From: an uncultured bacterium | Lineage (GTDB): Bacteria > Hydrogenedentota > Hydrogenedentia > Hydrogenedentales > CAILVY01 | NCBI GenBank assembly: GCA_937951485.1 | Contig: CALEDJ010000016.1 | Location: 62,001-126,000, forward strand | Direction of reading: 5' to 3' | Length of the DNA: 64,000 bases | Part shown: positions 26,093-34,906 of the stretch, piece after piece | How positions within the stretch are numbered: the first letter of the stretch is position 1 | Layout of the letters: each line of letters begins with the position of its first letter | The notes under the pieces: generated by a model | What the model was told of the DNA's origin: nothing | Database searches by the model: none | Seen by the model: the letters and a program-made list of their open reading frames with translations, nothing else | Made by a program: the position numbers and the translations under genes

Positions 26093-28060
26093 ATGAATCA
26101 TCCACACTTGCTTAAGGTCCTGACCCTGTTGTTGGTCTGCGGCGCACTTGCCGGTTGCGCAACAATGGAACAAACGTTGCCCAAGGGACCGTCTCCGGCT
26201 GCGACATCAAAGGAGTGTCAGGAAATGCAAACGAATGAAACGCATGATTTCATCCTATTGCCTTCGCCACGCAAGATTGCCCATCGTCGGCCCGATTTGC
26301 AGATGAGTTCGGATTTCCGCGTCTCGACATGCGTTCACTCCCCTGAAGTGCCGCCGCGATTGGTGGAATTGATCGTTCACATTCTTGCGCCATTTCAGGA
26401 AAGGCAGAATATGAAACGATCATCCAAGCCCGAAATATCCATGGAGATTGACCCCTATGCCATGCCGCATATTCAGGGATATTGTCTGAAAATCACCCGG
26501 GGCGGCATCCGCATTGTCGCGCACGATGAACCGGGGATATTCCATGCGTTGATGACCTTGAAGCAACTGGTTCGGCAATGCGGGGCGTCCGGCGCGCTTC
26601 CCGGCCTCAGCATCGAGGATTGGCCGGATTTCCCGAGCCGGGGCGTAATGCTGGATATCGCCCGCGACAAGGTGCCGGAGATGGAAACGCTCTATGCGCT
26701 GGTGGACATGCTCGCAGAATGGAAAATCAATCAACTTCAGTTGTACACGGAACACACGTTTGCCTACCGGAATCATCCGCTGGTCTGGCAAGACGCCTCC
26801 CCCATGACACCAGTCCAAATCAGGGCGCTGGACGCTTATTGCCGGGACCGGTACGTCGAACTGGTGCCGAATCAGAATTCCTTTGGCCACATGGAGCGCT
26901 GGCTCAAGCATGCACCCTATGCCGGATTGGGGGAAATGCCGGATGGCAGCGACCTGTGTCCGGTGGACCCGGGCAGCATCGCCCTGCTCGCCGACATGTA
27001 CGACGACCTGCTGCCCAATTTCAGCAGCATGCAGTGTAACGTGGGTTGCGATGAAACATGGAGTCTTGGCAAGGGCCGCAGCAAAGCAGCCTGTGAAGAG
27101 CACGGGGTGGGGCGCGTCTATCTGAATTTCCTGCTGGATATTCACAAGATTCTGCAGCGGCACGGGCGTGTCATGCAGTTCTGGGGCGACATCATCATGC
27201 TCCACCCGGCGCTGATCCCCGAACTGCCCCAAAGCGTCATCGCCATGGAATGGGGGTATGAGGCCGGGCATCCTTTCGCGGAACACGGCAGAAAGTTCGC
27301 CGAATCGAAAATCCCCTTCTATGTCGTGCCCGGCACCTCGACCTGGAACTCGTTGGCGGGACGCACGGACAATGCCCTGGCCAACCTGCGCAATGCCGCC
27401 GAGAACGGACTGGCCAACGGCGCCATCGGCTATCTGATCACCGACTGGGGCGATGGCGGGCACTGGCAGTTTCTGCCCGCATCCTATTTGGGCTTTGCAT
27501 ATGGCGCGGCGCTCAGTTGGGCCTGTTCTGAAAACAAAGACATCGCCATCACCCGAGCAGTGGACGTACACGCGTTTCGGGACCGCGCCGGCGTGATGGG
27601 CAGACTGGCCTACGATCTGGGCAATGCCTATCAGGTCTGCGGCGTCATGCCCGGCAATAGCACCATTTTCTACACCCTGCTTTCCCACGGGATCGAACGC
27701 CCCCTGGACGAACCGCTGACCACCGACGGACTGCGGCAGACCATCGCCTGCATTGATAAAATCATGGCGGAACTACCAAAGGCCCAAATGCAGCGTCCAG
27801 ATGCAGCGTTGATCGCCCGGGAATTCGAGATGACAGCCGCGCTTATGCGCCTCGCCTGCCGCATCGGCATTGCGCGCATCGAAGCGGACAGATCAAGCAC
27901 TTCGGCGATTCCCGCTGAAGTGCGCCACCAGTTGGCCGCCGAGTTAGCACCGCTGCTCCCTGAACTCCGGCAACTCTGGCTTGCTCGGAACAGATCGGGC
28001 GGACTCAAAGACAGCGCAGGCCGCTTCGAGAACCTCCTGTCGCTGTTGCAGGCCCCTTGA
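26093..28060 (+). CDS. GH20 beta-N-acetylhexosaminidase-like lipoprotein
   Basis: A 655-residue lipoprotein. The signal peptide ends in the lipobox LAGC, so the mature protein is lipid-anchored. Residues ~50-155 form the GH20b-like alpha/beta domain, followed by a TIM barrel starting WPDFPSRGVMLDIARDKVP. The catalytic pair is Asp320-Glu321 in NVGCDETW, as in GH20 enzymes using substrate-assisted catalysis. It should trim terminal N-acetylglucosamine or N-acetylgalactosamine from external or cell-wall glycans. The ATG at 26093 is chosen because it begins the lipoprotein signal; the upstream in-frame ATG is not compatible with export. Its 3' end overlaps the decayed antisense gene. Confidence 0.87.
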   Translation: MNHPHLLKVLTLLLVCGALAGCATMEQTLPKGPSPAATSKECQEMQTNETHDFILLPSPRKIAHRRPDLQMSSDFRVSTCVHSPEVPPRLVELIVHILAPFQERQNMKRSSKPEISMEIDPYAMPHIQGYCLKITRGGIRIVAHDEPGIFHALMTLKQLVRQCGASGALPGLSIEDWPDFPSRGVMLDIARDKVPEMETLYALVDMLAEWKINQLQLYTEHTFAYRNHPLVWQDASPMTPVQIRALDAYCRDRYVELVPNQNSFGHMERWLKHAPYAGLGEMPDGSDLCPVDPGSIALLADMYDDLLPNFSSMQCNVGCDETWSLGKGRSKAACEEHGVGRVYLNFLLDIHKILQRHGRVMQFWGDIIMLHPALIPELPQSVIAMEWGYEAGHPFAEHGRKFAESKIPFYVVPGTSTWNSLAGRTDNALANLRNAAENGLANGAIGYLITDWGDGGHWQFLPASYLGFAYGAALSWACSENKDIAITRAVDVHAFRDRAGVMGRLAYDLGNAYQVCGVMPGNSTIFYTLLSHGIERPLDEPLTTDGLRQTIACIDKIMAELPKAQMQRPDAALIAREFEMTAALMRLACRIGIARIEADRSSTSAIPAEVRHQLAAELAPLLPELRQLWLARNRSGGLKDSAGRFENLLSLLQAP

Positions 28061-28067
28061 AAACCTC

Positions 28068-28624
28068 GCCAAACCCGGCGGAGCGCCGGTATCCCTGTGC
28101 TTGACCGCGCGGCGGCGCCACTGATGGGAACGGGCCTGTGCAGTAGGCAGCCTTCGTTCCTTCGTCGGGACAGAGGTAATAACCGCCGGAATTATAGAAC
28201 TGTATCAACCGCAGCAGTTCTCCAAGGCTGATGCGCCAATCCTGCGGACTGTAGTCGCCCGAGTGCGGGACGCAATCCGTGTCGCCCTGTCCGGGCGCAA
28301 AGCCATCTTCACTTTCCGGATCGCATTGTATGCCATTGGAATTGCAGAACCGGATGACGGGCAGCAGTTCGCTCAGGTTGATTTGGCCATCCTTGTTCAG
28401 ATCGCCCGTATGCGGACAGGGTTTCACCTTGATTTTGTCGCGATATGCACGCAGGTCCTGGTAATCGGCTCGCAGAAATTCTCCGTGCATGGATCGCCAT
28501 CATCGCAGTCTTCGCCGGTGATGCACGGTTCGCCTTTGCCTTCGGCGTCGCATCCGGGGATGGCAATATGCATGCACTGTCCTGTCGCCGGATCGCAGAA
28601 GTCCTCCGTGCAGTGGCCTAATCA
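28068..28624 (-). pseudogene. Remnant of a Cys-rich, dockerin-like repeat protein
   Basis: On the minus strand two Cys-rich units (HCTEDFCDPATGQCMHI and DDGDPCTENFCEPITRTC) begin just after an in-frame stop at about 28626 and have no start codon. Their frame ends in a stop near 28423, while the adjacent frame carries two dockerin-like EF-hand units (GDLNKDGQINLSELLPVIRF and GDYSPQDWRISLGELLRLIQ). The switch lies in 28423-28450. In intact relatives these modules form the C-terminus of large secreted proteins; here the body is gone and the frame is broken, so it is a relic. Its 3' side runs toward the end of the GH20 gene. Confidence 0.75.
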
Positions 28625-28970
28625 GCCAGTAAGGGTTTGTTCAGCAAACCAATGAATCATCCAATGCGCCCATCATCCATTGCCGGCATTAATCATCGTA
28701 TCTTATTTTCATATAAACGGGTTACGAATTCTGGGCTAAAATTGGCCGTTGTGGGCGACCGCTTTTGACGGAATGAGGTCCAAAGAAAAAACCACATGCG
28801 GGGAACACATCAGTGTTGTCCAATACTGATTATCAAGAAGATGAAAAACCATGCCCAAAACCCTTGGAAAATCCTGTTGAATCAAAATGACATGGCGGGC
28901 TTATCCTATACGCAAACCTCTCCGTGGGATTCTGAGGCATCATTGGCCCGTGTACCAGGGGGGCCTGTTT
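28625..28970. other. Gene-free stretch upstream of the repeat cluster
   Basis: No gene and no recognisable RNA. The only structure seen is a short direct repeat (atcatccaatg / atcatccattg, 16 bases apart near 28657). GC content is visibly lower than in flanking genes. Confidence 0.5.
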
Positions 28971-29150
28971 TGTTCCCCCTCACCCCACCCCTCTCCCAAG
29001 GGGGCTTCATATCAAATCCTACAGTTCATCGTTGAGGAGTTTTGTTTCCCCTCACCCCACCCCTGTCCCAAGGGGGGCTTCATATCAAATCCTCCAGTTC
29101 ATCGTTGAGGAGTTTTGTTCCCCCTCACCCCACCCCTCTCCCAAGGGGAG
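28971..29150. repeat. 72-73-bp tandem repeat, 2.5 copies
   Basis: Units begin at 28971, 29043 and 29116. Each opens with a C-rich half-palindrome (ccctcaccccacccctctccc) and the first two continue into catatcaaatcct and gttcatcgttgagg. The third copy diverges after caagggg and leads into the element at 29118-29289. Confidence 0.75.
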
Positions 29151-29289
29151 AGGGTGTATATGGCGAAACCTGAGGCATGCGGTTGCTCCCGCCGCGCAAC
29201 GGGGTTTCCCCAATGGGGGGTGTATATGGCGAAACCTGAGGCATCCTGTTGCTCCCTCTCCCTCCGGGAGAGGGGTGGGGTGAGGGGAA
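29118..29289. repeat. REP/BIME-like element with hairpin ends
   Basis: The ends 29121-29142 and 29266-29287 are perfect 22-bp inverted copies, and each end is itself a hairpin (CCCTCTCCC paired with GGGGAGAGGG or GGGAGAGGG). Between them a 37-base segment starting gtgtatatggcgaaacctga occurs twice, at 29154 and 29220 (66 bases apart). No coding frame is supported. It resembles paired palindromic REP-type repeats. Confidence 0.7.
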
Positions 29290-29322
29290 AGGCCAATATA
29301 ATCGAAGTCTATTCTTAACGCT

Positions 29323-29478
29323 GTAACCGTTCACGGGGTTGAACCCCCCAAAAACATGGGGTTTTTCGCAATTGCAGCGGGAGAACGGCGCGAAAATGCG
29401 GCAAAATGCGACGACTTGTGCGCCGAAAAAGTGCGGTTTTCCGGGTGTTTTCGCATTCTTGACCCCGTGAACGGTTAC
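29323..29478. mobile_element. 156-bp MITE-like element with 17-bp inverted ends
   Basis: GTAACCGTTCACGGGGT at 29323-29339 is a perfect reverse complement of 29462-29478. The interior has no gene and includes an inner hairpin (CCCC-aaaaacat-GGGG). No clear target-site duplication flanks it. Length and long perfect ends fit a non-autonomous miniature transposable element; a structured RNA is the alternative. Confidence 0.55.
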
Positions 29479-29571
29479 AAATCCCGGATATTTCGCGCTC
29501 TTAAGCGCGGAAACAGCCCATTTCGCAAATGCCTGCATGGCGCACTTTTTCATCAACCGTTTCAGGTTGCC

Positions 29572-29600
29572 TTGACAATTCTGCGGCTTCTTGGTATAAA
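29572..29600 (+). promoter_or_regulatory. Near-consensus promoter for the sugar transferase gene
   Basis: TTGACA (29572-29577), a 17-base spacer and TATAAA (29595-29600). Transcription would start near 29607, leaving a ~300-base leader before the GTG at 29909. That leader contains hairpin ACCGCT-gggcag-AGCGGT but no riboswitch I recognise. Confidence 0.8.
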
Positions 29601-29908
29601 TGTTTTTGAAAGATGTACACAAGACGTGAAGGCAACGATCGGGAGCAGGGAACGGCAAAGTCGCGGGCTGCGCGCGCAGGGATCAATCAAGGCGAGGGAA
29701 TCCGTGGCGCGTGAACCGCTGGGCAGAGCGGTGCAGTCAGGAAGCGGCAATGCCATGCCAGCAATCCGATAAAAGCGGGTTTTTCTCTGTTTTCTTGTCT
29801 TTTTGTTCCATATGTAACGGTATGTCGGCGTCGGCATAGGATATAGATAAAGGGATTGCTTCCCAAGGGAAGAGGGGAGACGTCCCGGCATAAAGCAGGG
29901 TATGTCAT

Positions 29909-31342
29909 GTGAGTTGGCTTAAGGGACATTCATTTCTATACGCTTTCATTGTTGCGATGTTGGACGCGGGGGCCGTGCTTATTGCGACGCTGATTGCGGC
30001 AGCCCTCACGCATGAGGTCAGCGGCGAGTTGTCCTTTCGCGAGACTGTGCACACCTATTTCCTGTATTCGATCACCTTTTATTTCGTCTGGTTCTGGGTG
30101 GCGCTGACGCTGGGCCTTTTTCTTTCCAATCGCAAAGACAATCTGCTTTTTCAACTCTCCAATACCATAAAGGCGACGCTGATATCCCTGGCGTTTTGCG
30201 GGCTTGCCGCCATCTTCCTGCACCCGGAAGGAGGAGAAGCGCAGGCGATCGCGTATTTTGGCGTGATTTGCTTCGTGATTATCAGCGGATACCGCGCGCT
30301 GCTCTGCCTTTTCGTATGGGGCATTCGTCAGTGGGGATTGAATGTGCGCCATGTGCTGCTGGTTGGCGCAAATGACCGCACCTATCGGCTGGTGGATACG
30401 ATTTTCTGTCATGCGCGTTTCGGCTACACCATCATCGGCATTCTTGAGGATGATCCGGCGCGGTTGAAGTTCCTTGGTCAGTGGGAACGGCAGGTGCCGC
30501 ATCTGGGCGGCTTTCACGATTTGGAGCGATTGCTGCATGACCGGGTGGTGGATGAAGTGCATATTTGCCTTCCCGTTCGCTCCTGCTATGAAATCATCCA
30601 GAGCATGGCGCATTTCTGCGTCAGTCTGGGCGTATCGGTTCGCATGGTGGCGGACTTATTTCCCCTGCGTATCGCCACGAGCAGATTGCACCGCCTTGAA
30701 AGCATCCCCATGCTGTCTCTGAGCACCGTGCCCGAGAACCCATTTCCGCTGGTTTTCAAACGGCTGATGGACGTGCTTGGGGCGGCGGTTCTGCTTGTTG
30801 GGTTGTCGCCGGTATTCCTGCTGGTCGCGATTGCCATCAAACTCGATTCGCCGGGACCGGTCTTTTTCCTGCAGGAGCGGGTCGGGCTGAACCATCGTCG
30901 TTTTCGCATGATCAAGTTCCGGTCCATGGTGGCGGATGCGGAGTCGCGTCGAAAAGACTTGGAAGCGCTCAATGAAGCCGACGGGCCGGTATTCAAGATT
31001 CGCAACGACCCGCGCGTGACCCGTGTGGGGCGCTTTTTGCGTCGCACGAGCATTGATGAATTGCCGCAGTTGCTGAACGTGTTGGCGGGTGACATGAGCC
31101 TGGTCGGGCCGCGCCCGCTGCCGCCCAACGAGATCGAGCGGCATTCCTGGGATCAGCGCCGCCGGCTGAGCGTCAAGCCCGGCATGACCGGCTTGTGGCA
31201 GGTGAGCGGACGCAGCGACTTGCCGTTCAAAGAATGGCTGGAACTGGACCTCGCCTACATTGACAACTGGTCACTGTTCCTGGATATGGTAATTCTGCTC
31301 AAGACCTTCCGCGCCGTGTTCCGTGGGCATGGCGCCTCCTGA
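29909..31342 (+). CDS. Polyprenyl-phosphate sugar-1-phosphate transferase (WcaJ/WbaP-like)
   Basis: A 477-residue membrane enzyme that starts polysaccharide repeat units by moving a sugar phosphate onto undecaprenyl phosphate. The N-terminal half has four or five helices and a CoA-binding-like cytoplasmic domain (HVLLVGANDRTYRLVD). The C-terminal catalytic domain is canonical: KRLMDVLGAAVLLVGLSP, DSPGPVFFLQERVG, FRMIKFRSM, RRTSIDELPQLLNVLAGDMS, LVGPRPLP and KPGMTGLWQVSGRSD. The start is GTG. It is a second initiating transferase, about 23 kb from the one in the main polysaccharide locus (54490-55314), and stands alone behind a strong promoter. Confidence 0.93.
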   Translation: MSWLKGHSFLYAFIVAMLDAGAVLIATLIAAALTHEVSGELSFRETVHTYFLYSITFYFVWFWVALTLGLFLSNRKDNLLFQLSNTIKATLISLAFCGLAAIFLHPEGGEAQAIAYFGVICFVIISGYRALLCLFVWGIRQWGLNVRHVLLVGANDRTYRLVDTIFCHARFGYTIIGILEDDPARLKFLGQWERQVPHLGGFHDLERLLHDRVVDEVHICLPVRSCYEIIQSMAHFCVSLGVSVRMVADLFPLRIATSRLHRLESIPMLSLSTVPENPFPLVFKRLMDVLGAAVLLVGLSPVFLLVAIAIKLDSPGPVFFLQERVGLNHRRFRMIKFRSMVADAESRRKDLEALNEADGPVFKIRNDPRVTRVGRFLRRTSIDELPQLLNVLAGDMSLVGPRPLPPNEIERHSWDQRRRLSVKPGMTGLWQVSGRSDLPFKEWLELDLAYIDNWSLFLDMVILLKTFRAVFRGHGAS

Positions 31343-31376
31343 ATCCCTCGGCTCCCTGAGATCGCCTGAAGCATGA

Positions 31377-34300
31377 TCAGCGTGGCAACAGGCGAAGGGT
31401 AAAGACCGGACCAAACCATGCGCGGTCTTCCGCCCACAGACGCATCGCCGCTGTTTTCTCCCGGAACAACGGTCCGCGCGCATGGACCGGGACGTTCTCG
31501 AAAACCACGCGATCAAAGCGGCTCAGGGACCTGGGCAATGGCACGCGAATTTCTGCGGAATCATCCGAGTATCGCAACACGAGCCAGACGCGTCCGGGGC
31601 CTTCGTGTTCCGCCGGGGAAAGCCATCGGGCTTCGCCGAGATTGGTCGCCGTGACCCGGGCAAGCACGGGTGCATCGTCGGAAACGAGAATGCGACCGCC
31701 CTTCTCTACCACGACATCCCCCGGAATTTCCACGCGATCAAAGAAACCGTCAAGAAATTTCGGGGGATTGGAACCGTTGTACGGCGTATTGCCCACGGCG
31801 AGAAGCGGGCAATCGGCGGAGGTTTTTCCCGTGCCGGCGGTTTTCAGGCCGGGCGTTTTGCCGTCCTCGATGGCCTGCCAGAACTCCTCCTGCGCCGCTT
31901 CGTAGATGCCAATCAGGCCGTCGGGGTGCAGGTCCCGGTCGAATTCGATGAAATGGTCCACGGGTCCGGGCAGGGGGGCGCGCAGCCAGGCCTGTGCGTT
32001 GTCGCGGATGACCCGGCTGACGGGGCGGTCGGTGCCGTCGGGTTCGATGATGCCGTAATCGCTGCGTTCGCCGACGCGGTACCCGCCGGGATACCACCAG
32101 AAAAAGACGCCGTCCGCGCCGCTGCGGGTGATCATGCGGTAGAAGTGCGCGTAATAGTCGGCTTGGAATTGCAGGCGTTCCGGCGTGGCGCGCATTTGGC
32201 TCTCGACCCAGGCATGCACGCCCATCTCCGCCCAGACCATCGGCAGATGGGGTCCCGCCCATCGGGCGTATTCGAAGGTGAACCAGCCGGGCTTGACCTT
32301 TTCCCAATCGCCGATGCGGCCGTAGGCTTCGGGTTCGAGCAGGTCCACCGCGCCCGCGAGGTAGGCAAAATCATAGGGGATGGCCTTGTCCCACCGGAAG
32401 GTGGGGTTGCCCGCCTCCGCCATGCGGAAACTCACCAGATGCACCGGGTCCACCGTGCGCACCAGGTCGCGGGCGATGCTGTATTTTTCGTAGAGCAACG
32501 TGTCCAGAAAGCGCCGGTAGGCCGCGACCATGCCACGCCACGGCCCGTCGCCGATGATGTGTTCACCGACGGGATTGGTCACTTGTCCCGCGTCATCACG
32601 CGGCGCAGTGAAGCCCCAATCCTTTTCCGCGTTCTCGATGCTGCCGTAGCGTTCCGCGACCCATGCGCGCCATTCCGGGTCCCAGCGTCGGCGCGCCAGG
32701 TGGTCGCCGAACATGGGTTCCCAGGCGAGGTCGAGCGCGAAGATGCAGTCATGCTCCGGCAGCCGGTAGTATTCGATCAGTTCGCGCATCTTGTCCCACT
32801 CGAAGTCCATTGGGGTGCCCGGCCGCAGCGACAGGTTGACCTTCAATCCCAGGGCATCGAGCCGCCGCAGGAGGTCGAGCAGGTTCTGCGCGGCCAGCGA
32901 CTCGTGGTAGATGAAAATGCTGACCGCATTGAGGCCGAGATTCACGATACGCGCCAAATCGCGGTCAATCACTTGCGGATCATAGGAGCGCGCGCCGAGC
33001 CAATACTCGAAGTAGGCGCCGTCTTCCGTGGCGATGCCCGAAGAGGGCATGTAATTGACGCCGTGCGCCCGCCAGGGCCGGCCGTCCAGCATGAAACGGC
33101 CGTTTTCAACGGTAATGTACGAGCGATTCTGCCTGGGCCGCCAGACATGCGCCTCATGATCGGCGCGATCGAACACAAGGCCCTCGTCCAGCAATTCCAC
33201 ATTGATCCGGAAACCTTTTTCCGGCCGGCGGTCGGGCCGATATTCCTGAACATGCGTCACGGTTTCTCCCGGGGCAATGATCAGATCCCATTGCACATGG
33301 TGCACCAGTTCCCCGGTATCCGCGTTGACCAGATGCAGACGCAATTCGAGACCATGGGAAGGTTCACGTCCCACATTCGCCACGCGCGCGCCCAGGCGCA
33401 TGGATTGGCCCTCGAAATAAGTGTAGAAATCCGCCCCGGCATCCACCAGGAACACGCCCCGGCGCATGCGCCGGGCCACTTCGCGGATGATGTCCTGCGC
33501 CGCGCGCTGGGTCAGCCATGCCGTCTCCCCGATGCCGAAAGACACCCACAGGCCGCCTTTGTACGGCCCGTCGGCATGCGCCAGGAACACGGCGGGCGTG
33601 CCGCGCCAGATGCCGTCTTCGGAACGCGCATGCAGCATGGGTTGCCAGCGCCAGGCGCGGCCCTTGTCGAATCCGCCCGCCCCGGGGCGGGGATGTGGCG
33701 ACAGCATTTCGGCGGGCGGCTCCAACGCGACGATCTCGCGCAGGCCCATGTCGAAGGGCGTCAACAGCCGCGCCGCGTCGCGCACGGGAAAGAACTTGTA
33801 GCCGGGCGACAGGGTGTCGATCGGCGGCGGCGTGAACGACGTGCGCATGCGCTCGTGGTCCGGCGTGCGGACGGCCGTGCCGAAAGGCCCGACCCAGTAT
33901 TCATGCCCGTCGCCGGAGAGGCGGGTATGCGAGAGGGCGAGACCGATGCTGCACTGCACCGCATTGCCGGGATTGAAGCGGCTGCCCGCCCGCGCCGGCG
34001 CGCTCTCCCAGAACTGAAAATCCTCCGGGGCCAGCACGAATTGACGCCACTCATGCGTCAGGGGCACGGTGGCAATCCACCGCGACCCGTCGCGTTCCCG
34101 CCATTCCACGGCGAGTTCCGTGGTCTGCGGGCCACCCTTGGCGAAGAACACCGTGAGCGTGTGCCCGTCGGGAAAGGGTTGGCCCAACACGGGCGACGTG
34201 AAGGTGTCCCAATTGTCCAGCCGCGAAATCCGCACATGCACCGCTGTGTCCACCGGCCCTTCTCCCACGACCTCCGGCTCATGCGTCGTCATCGTGGACA

Positions 34301-34778
34301 TGTCATTGCTGGAACGATGCCAGGAGGCGATTTCCTCTTCGGTGAAGGAAAACAGGCGGTGTTGCAGCAGGGTACCGGCGTATTTCCGCTCGTATGCTTC
34401 GCGGTCCATCCAGCCGGTGTCGTCGCGGATCAACGGGCGCTGCCACAACGGCGCGTTCAGCGCGATGATGTCCCCGCCCGCTCTCAGGTACGCTTCGACC
34501 GGCCCCACGGCATTAATCGGCAACGCCGATGCGTCCGGCAACGCGAGAAGGTCCACAGCCTCCGCCGCAAGCCGCATTCGGTCGCACAAATCGTCGAATG
34601 AGATGAAAGATACGGAGTATCCGGCATTCCGCAGTGAACCCGCGAGCGCCTCCCCGACCACTGTTTCAGCACCCGGCAGTTCCGATCGCAACACCGCTGC
34701 ACGCGGCGCGTTGGCCGCCGCCTGTATGCTCGCGCCACCCAGCAAAAAAACCAGCCACCATGAGGTGAATCGCTTCAT
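31377..34778 (-). CDS. Large secreted glycosidase-like protein (GH5/GH2-like barrel)
   Basis: A 1133-residue exported protein with a signal peptide (FTSWWLVFLLGGASIQAAA). The N-terminal ~100 residues look like a glutamine-amidotransferase-like subdomain as in some beta-galactosidases; residues ~170-350 are beta-rich. A TIM-barrel region starts after VENGRFMLDGRPWRAHGVNYMP. Candidate catalytic acids are the Glu in ALDLAWEPMFG and the Glu in PMVWAEMGVHAW, in the right relative places for GH5/GH2-type retaining enzymes. A beta-sandwich closes the protein. The start at 34778 has AGGAG nine bases upstream; the in-frame ATG at 34910 lacks a signal peptide. Confidence 0.72.
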   Translation of the reverse strand: MKRFTSWWLVFLLGGASIQAAANAPRAAVLRSELPGAETVVGEALAGSLRNAGYSVSFISFDDLCDRMRLAAEAVDLLALPDASALPINAVGPVEAYLRAGGDIIALNAPLWQRPLIRDDTGWMDREAYERKYAGTLLQHRLFSFTEEEIASWHRSSNDMSTMTTHEPEVVGEGPVDTAVHVRISRLDNWDTFTSPVLGQPFPDGHTLTVFFAKGGPQTTELAVEWRERDGSRWIATVPLTHEWRQFVLAPEDFQFWESAPARAGSRFNPGNAVQCSIGLALSHTRLSGDGHEYWVGPFGTAVRTPDHERMRTSFTPPPIDTLSPGYKFFPVRDAARLLTPFDMGLREIVALEPPAEMLSPHPRPGAGGFDKGRAWRWQPMLHARSEDGIWRGTPAVFLAHADGPYKGGLWVSFGIGETAWLTQRAAQDIIREVARRMRRGVFLVDAGADFYTYFEGQSMRLGARVANVGREPSHGLELRLHLVNADTGELVHHVQWDLIIAPGETVTHVQEYRPDRRPEKGFRINVELLDEGLVFDRADHEAHVWRPRQNRSYITVENGRFMLDGRPWRAHGVNYMPSSGIATEDGAYFEYWLGARSYDPQVIDRDLARIVNLGLNAVSIFIYHESLAAQNLLDLLRRLDALGLKVNLSLRPGTPMDFEWDKMRELIEYYRLPEHDCIFALDLAWEPMFGDHLARRRWDPEWRAWVAERYGSIENAEKDWGFTAPRDDAGQVTNPVGEHIIGDGPWRGMVAAYRRFLDTLLYEKYSIARDLVRTVDPVHLVSFRMAEAGNPTFRWDKAIPYDFAYLAGAVDLLEPEAYGRIGDWEKVKPGWFTFEYARWAGPHLPMVWAEMGVHAWVESQMRATPERLQFQADYYAHFYRMITRSGADGVFFWWYPGGYRVGERSDYGIIEPDGTDRPVSRVIRDNAQAWLRAPLPGPVDHFIEFDRDLHPDGLIGIYEAAQEEFWQAIEDGKTPGLKTAGTGKTSADCPLLAVGNTPYNGSNPPKFLDGFFDRVEIPGDVVVEKGGRILVSDDAPVLARVTATNLGEARWLSPAEHEGPGRVWLVLRYSDDSAEIRVPLPRSLSRFDRVVFENVPVHARGPLFREKTAAMRLWAEDRAWFGPVFTLRLLPR

Positions 34779-34906
34779 GGCCGTCTTCTCCTCTTTTCCT
34801 TTTTCCTCCCACCTCCCTCCTTCCCCGCCTGTACCCTTTATTTTGTTTCCCCCGGATTGGCGTCTTTGTTGTCCTGCCTTCAAGGTCAACCTGCCCTGCC
34901 GGCCTC

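Noticed and set aside
28971-29150. Possible CRISPR array
   Set aside because: Only two and a half units of 72-73 bp, no unique spacers between short repeats, and no cas gene in the window.
29607-29908. Possible cyclic di-GMP or other known riboswitch in the long leader
   Set aside because: I looked for the GEMM-I core words and for cobalamin and JUMPstart/ops elements and found none. A covariance-model search would decide.
31482-34601. 1039-codon plus-strand frame opposite the large glycosidase-like gene
   Set aside because: Antisense shadow of a GC-rich gene; rich in Arg, His and Val with no domain logic. The minus strand has the signal peptide, ribosome site and barrel motifs.
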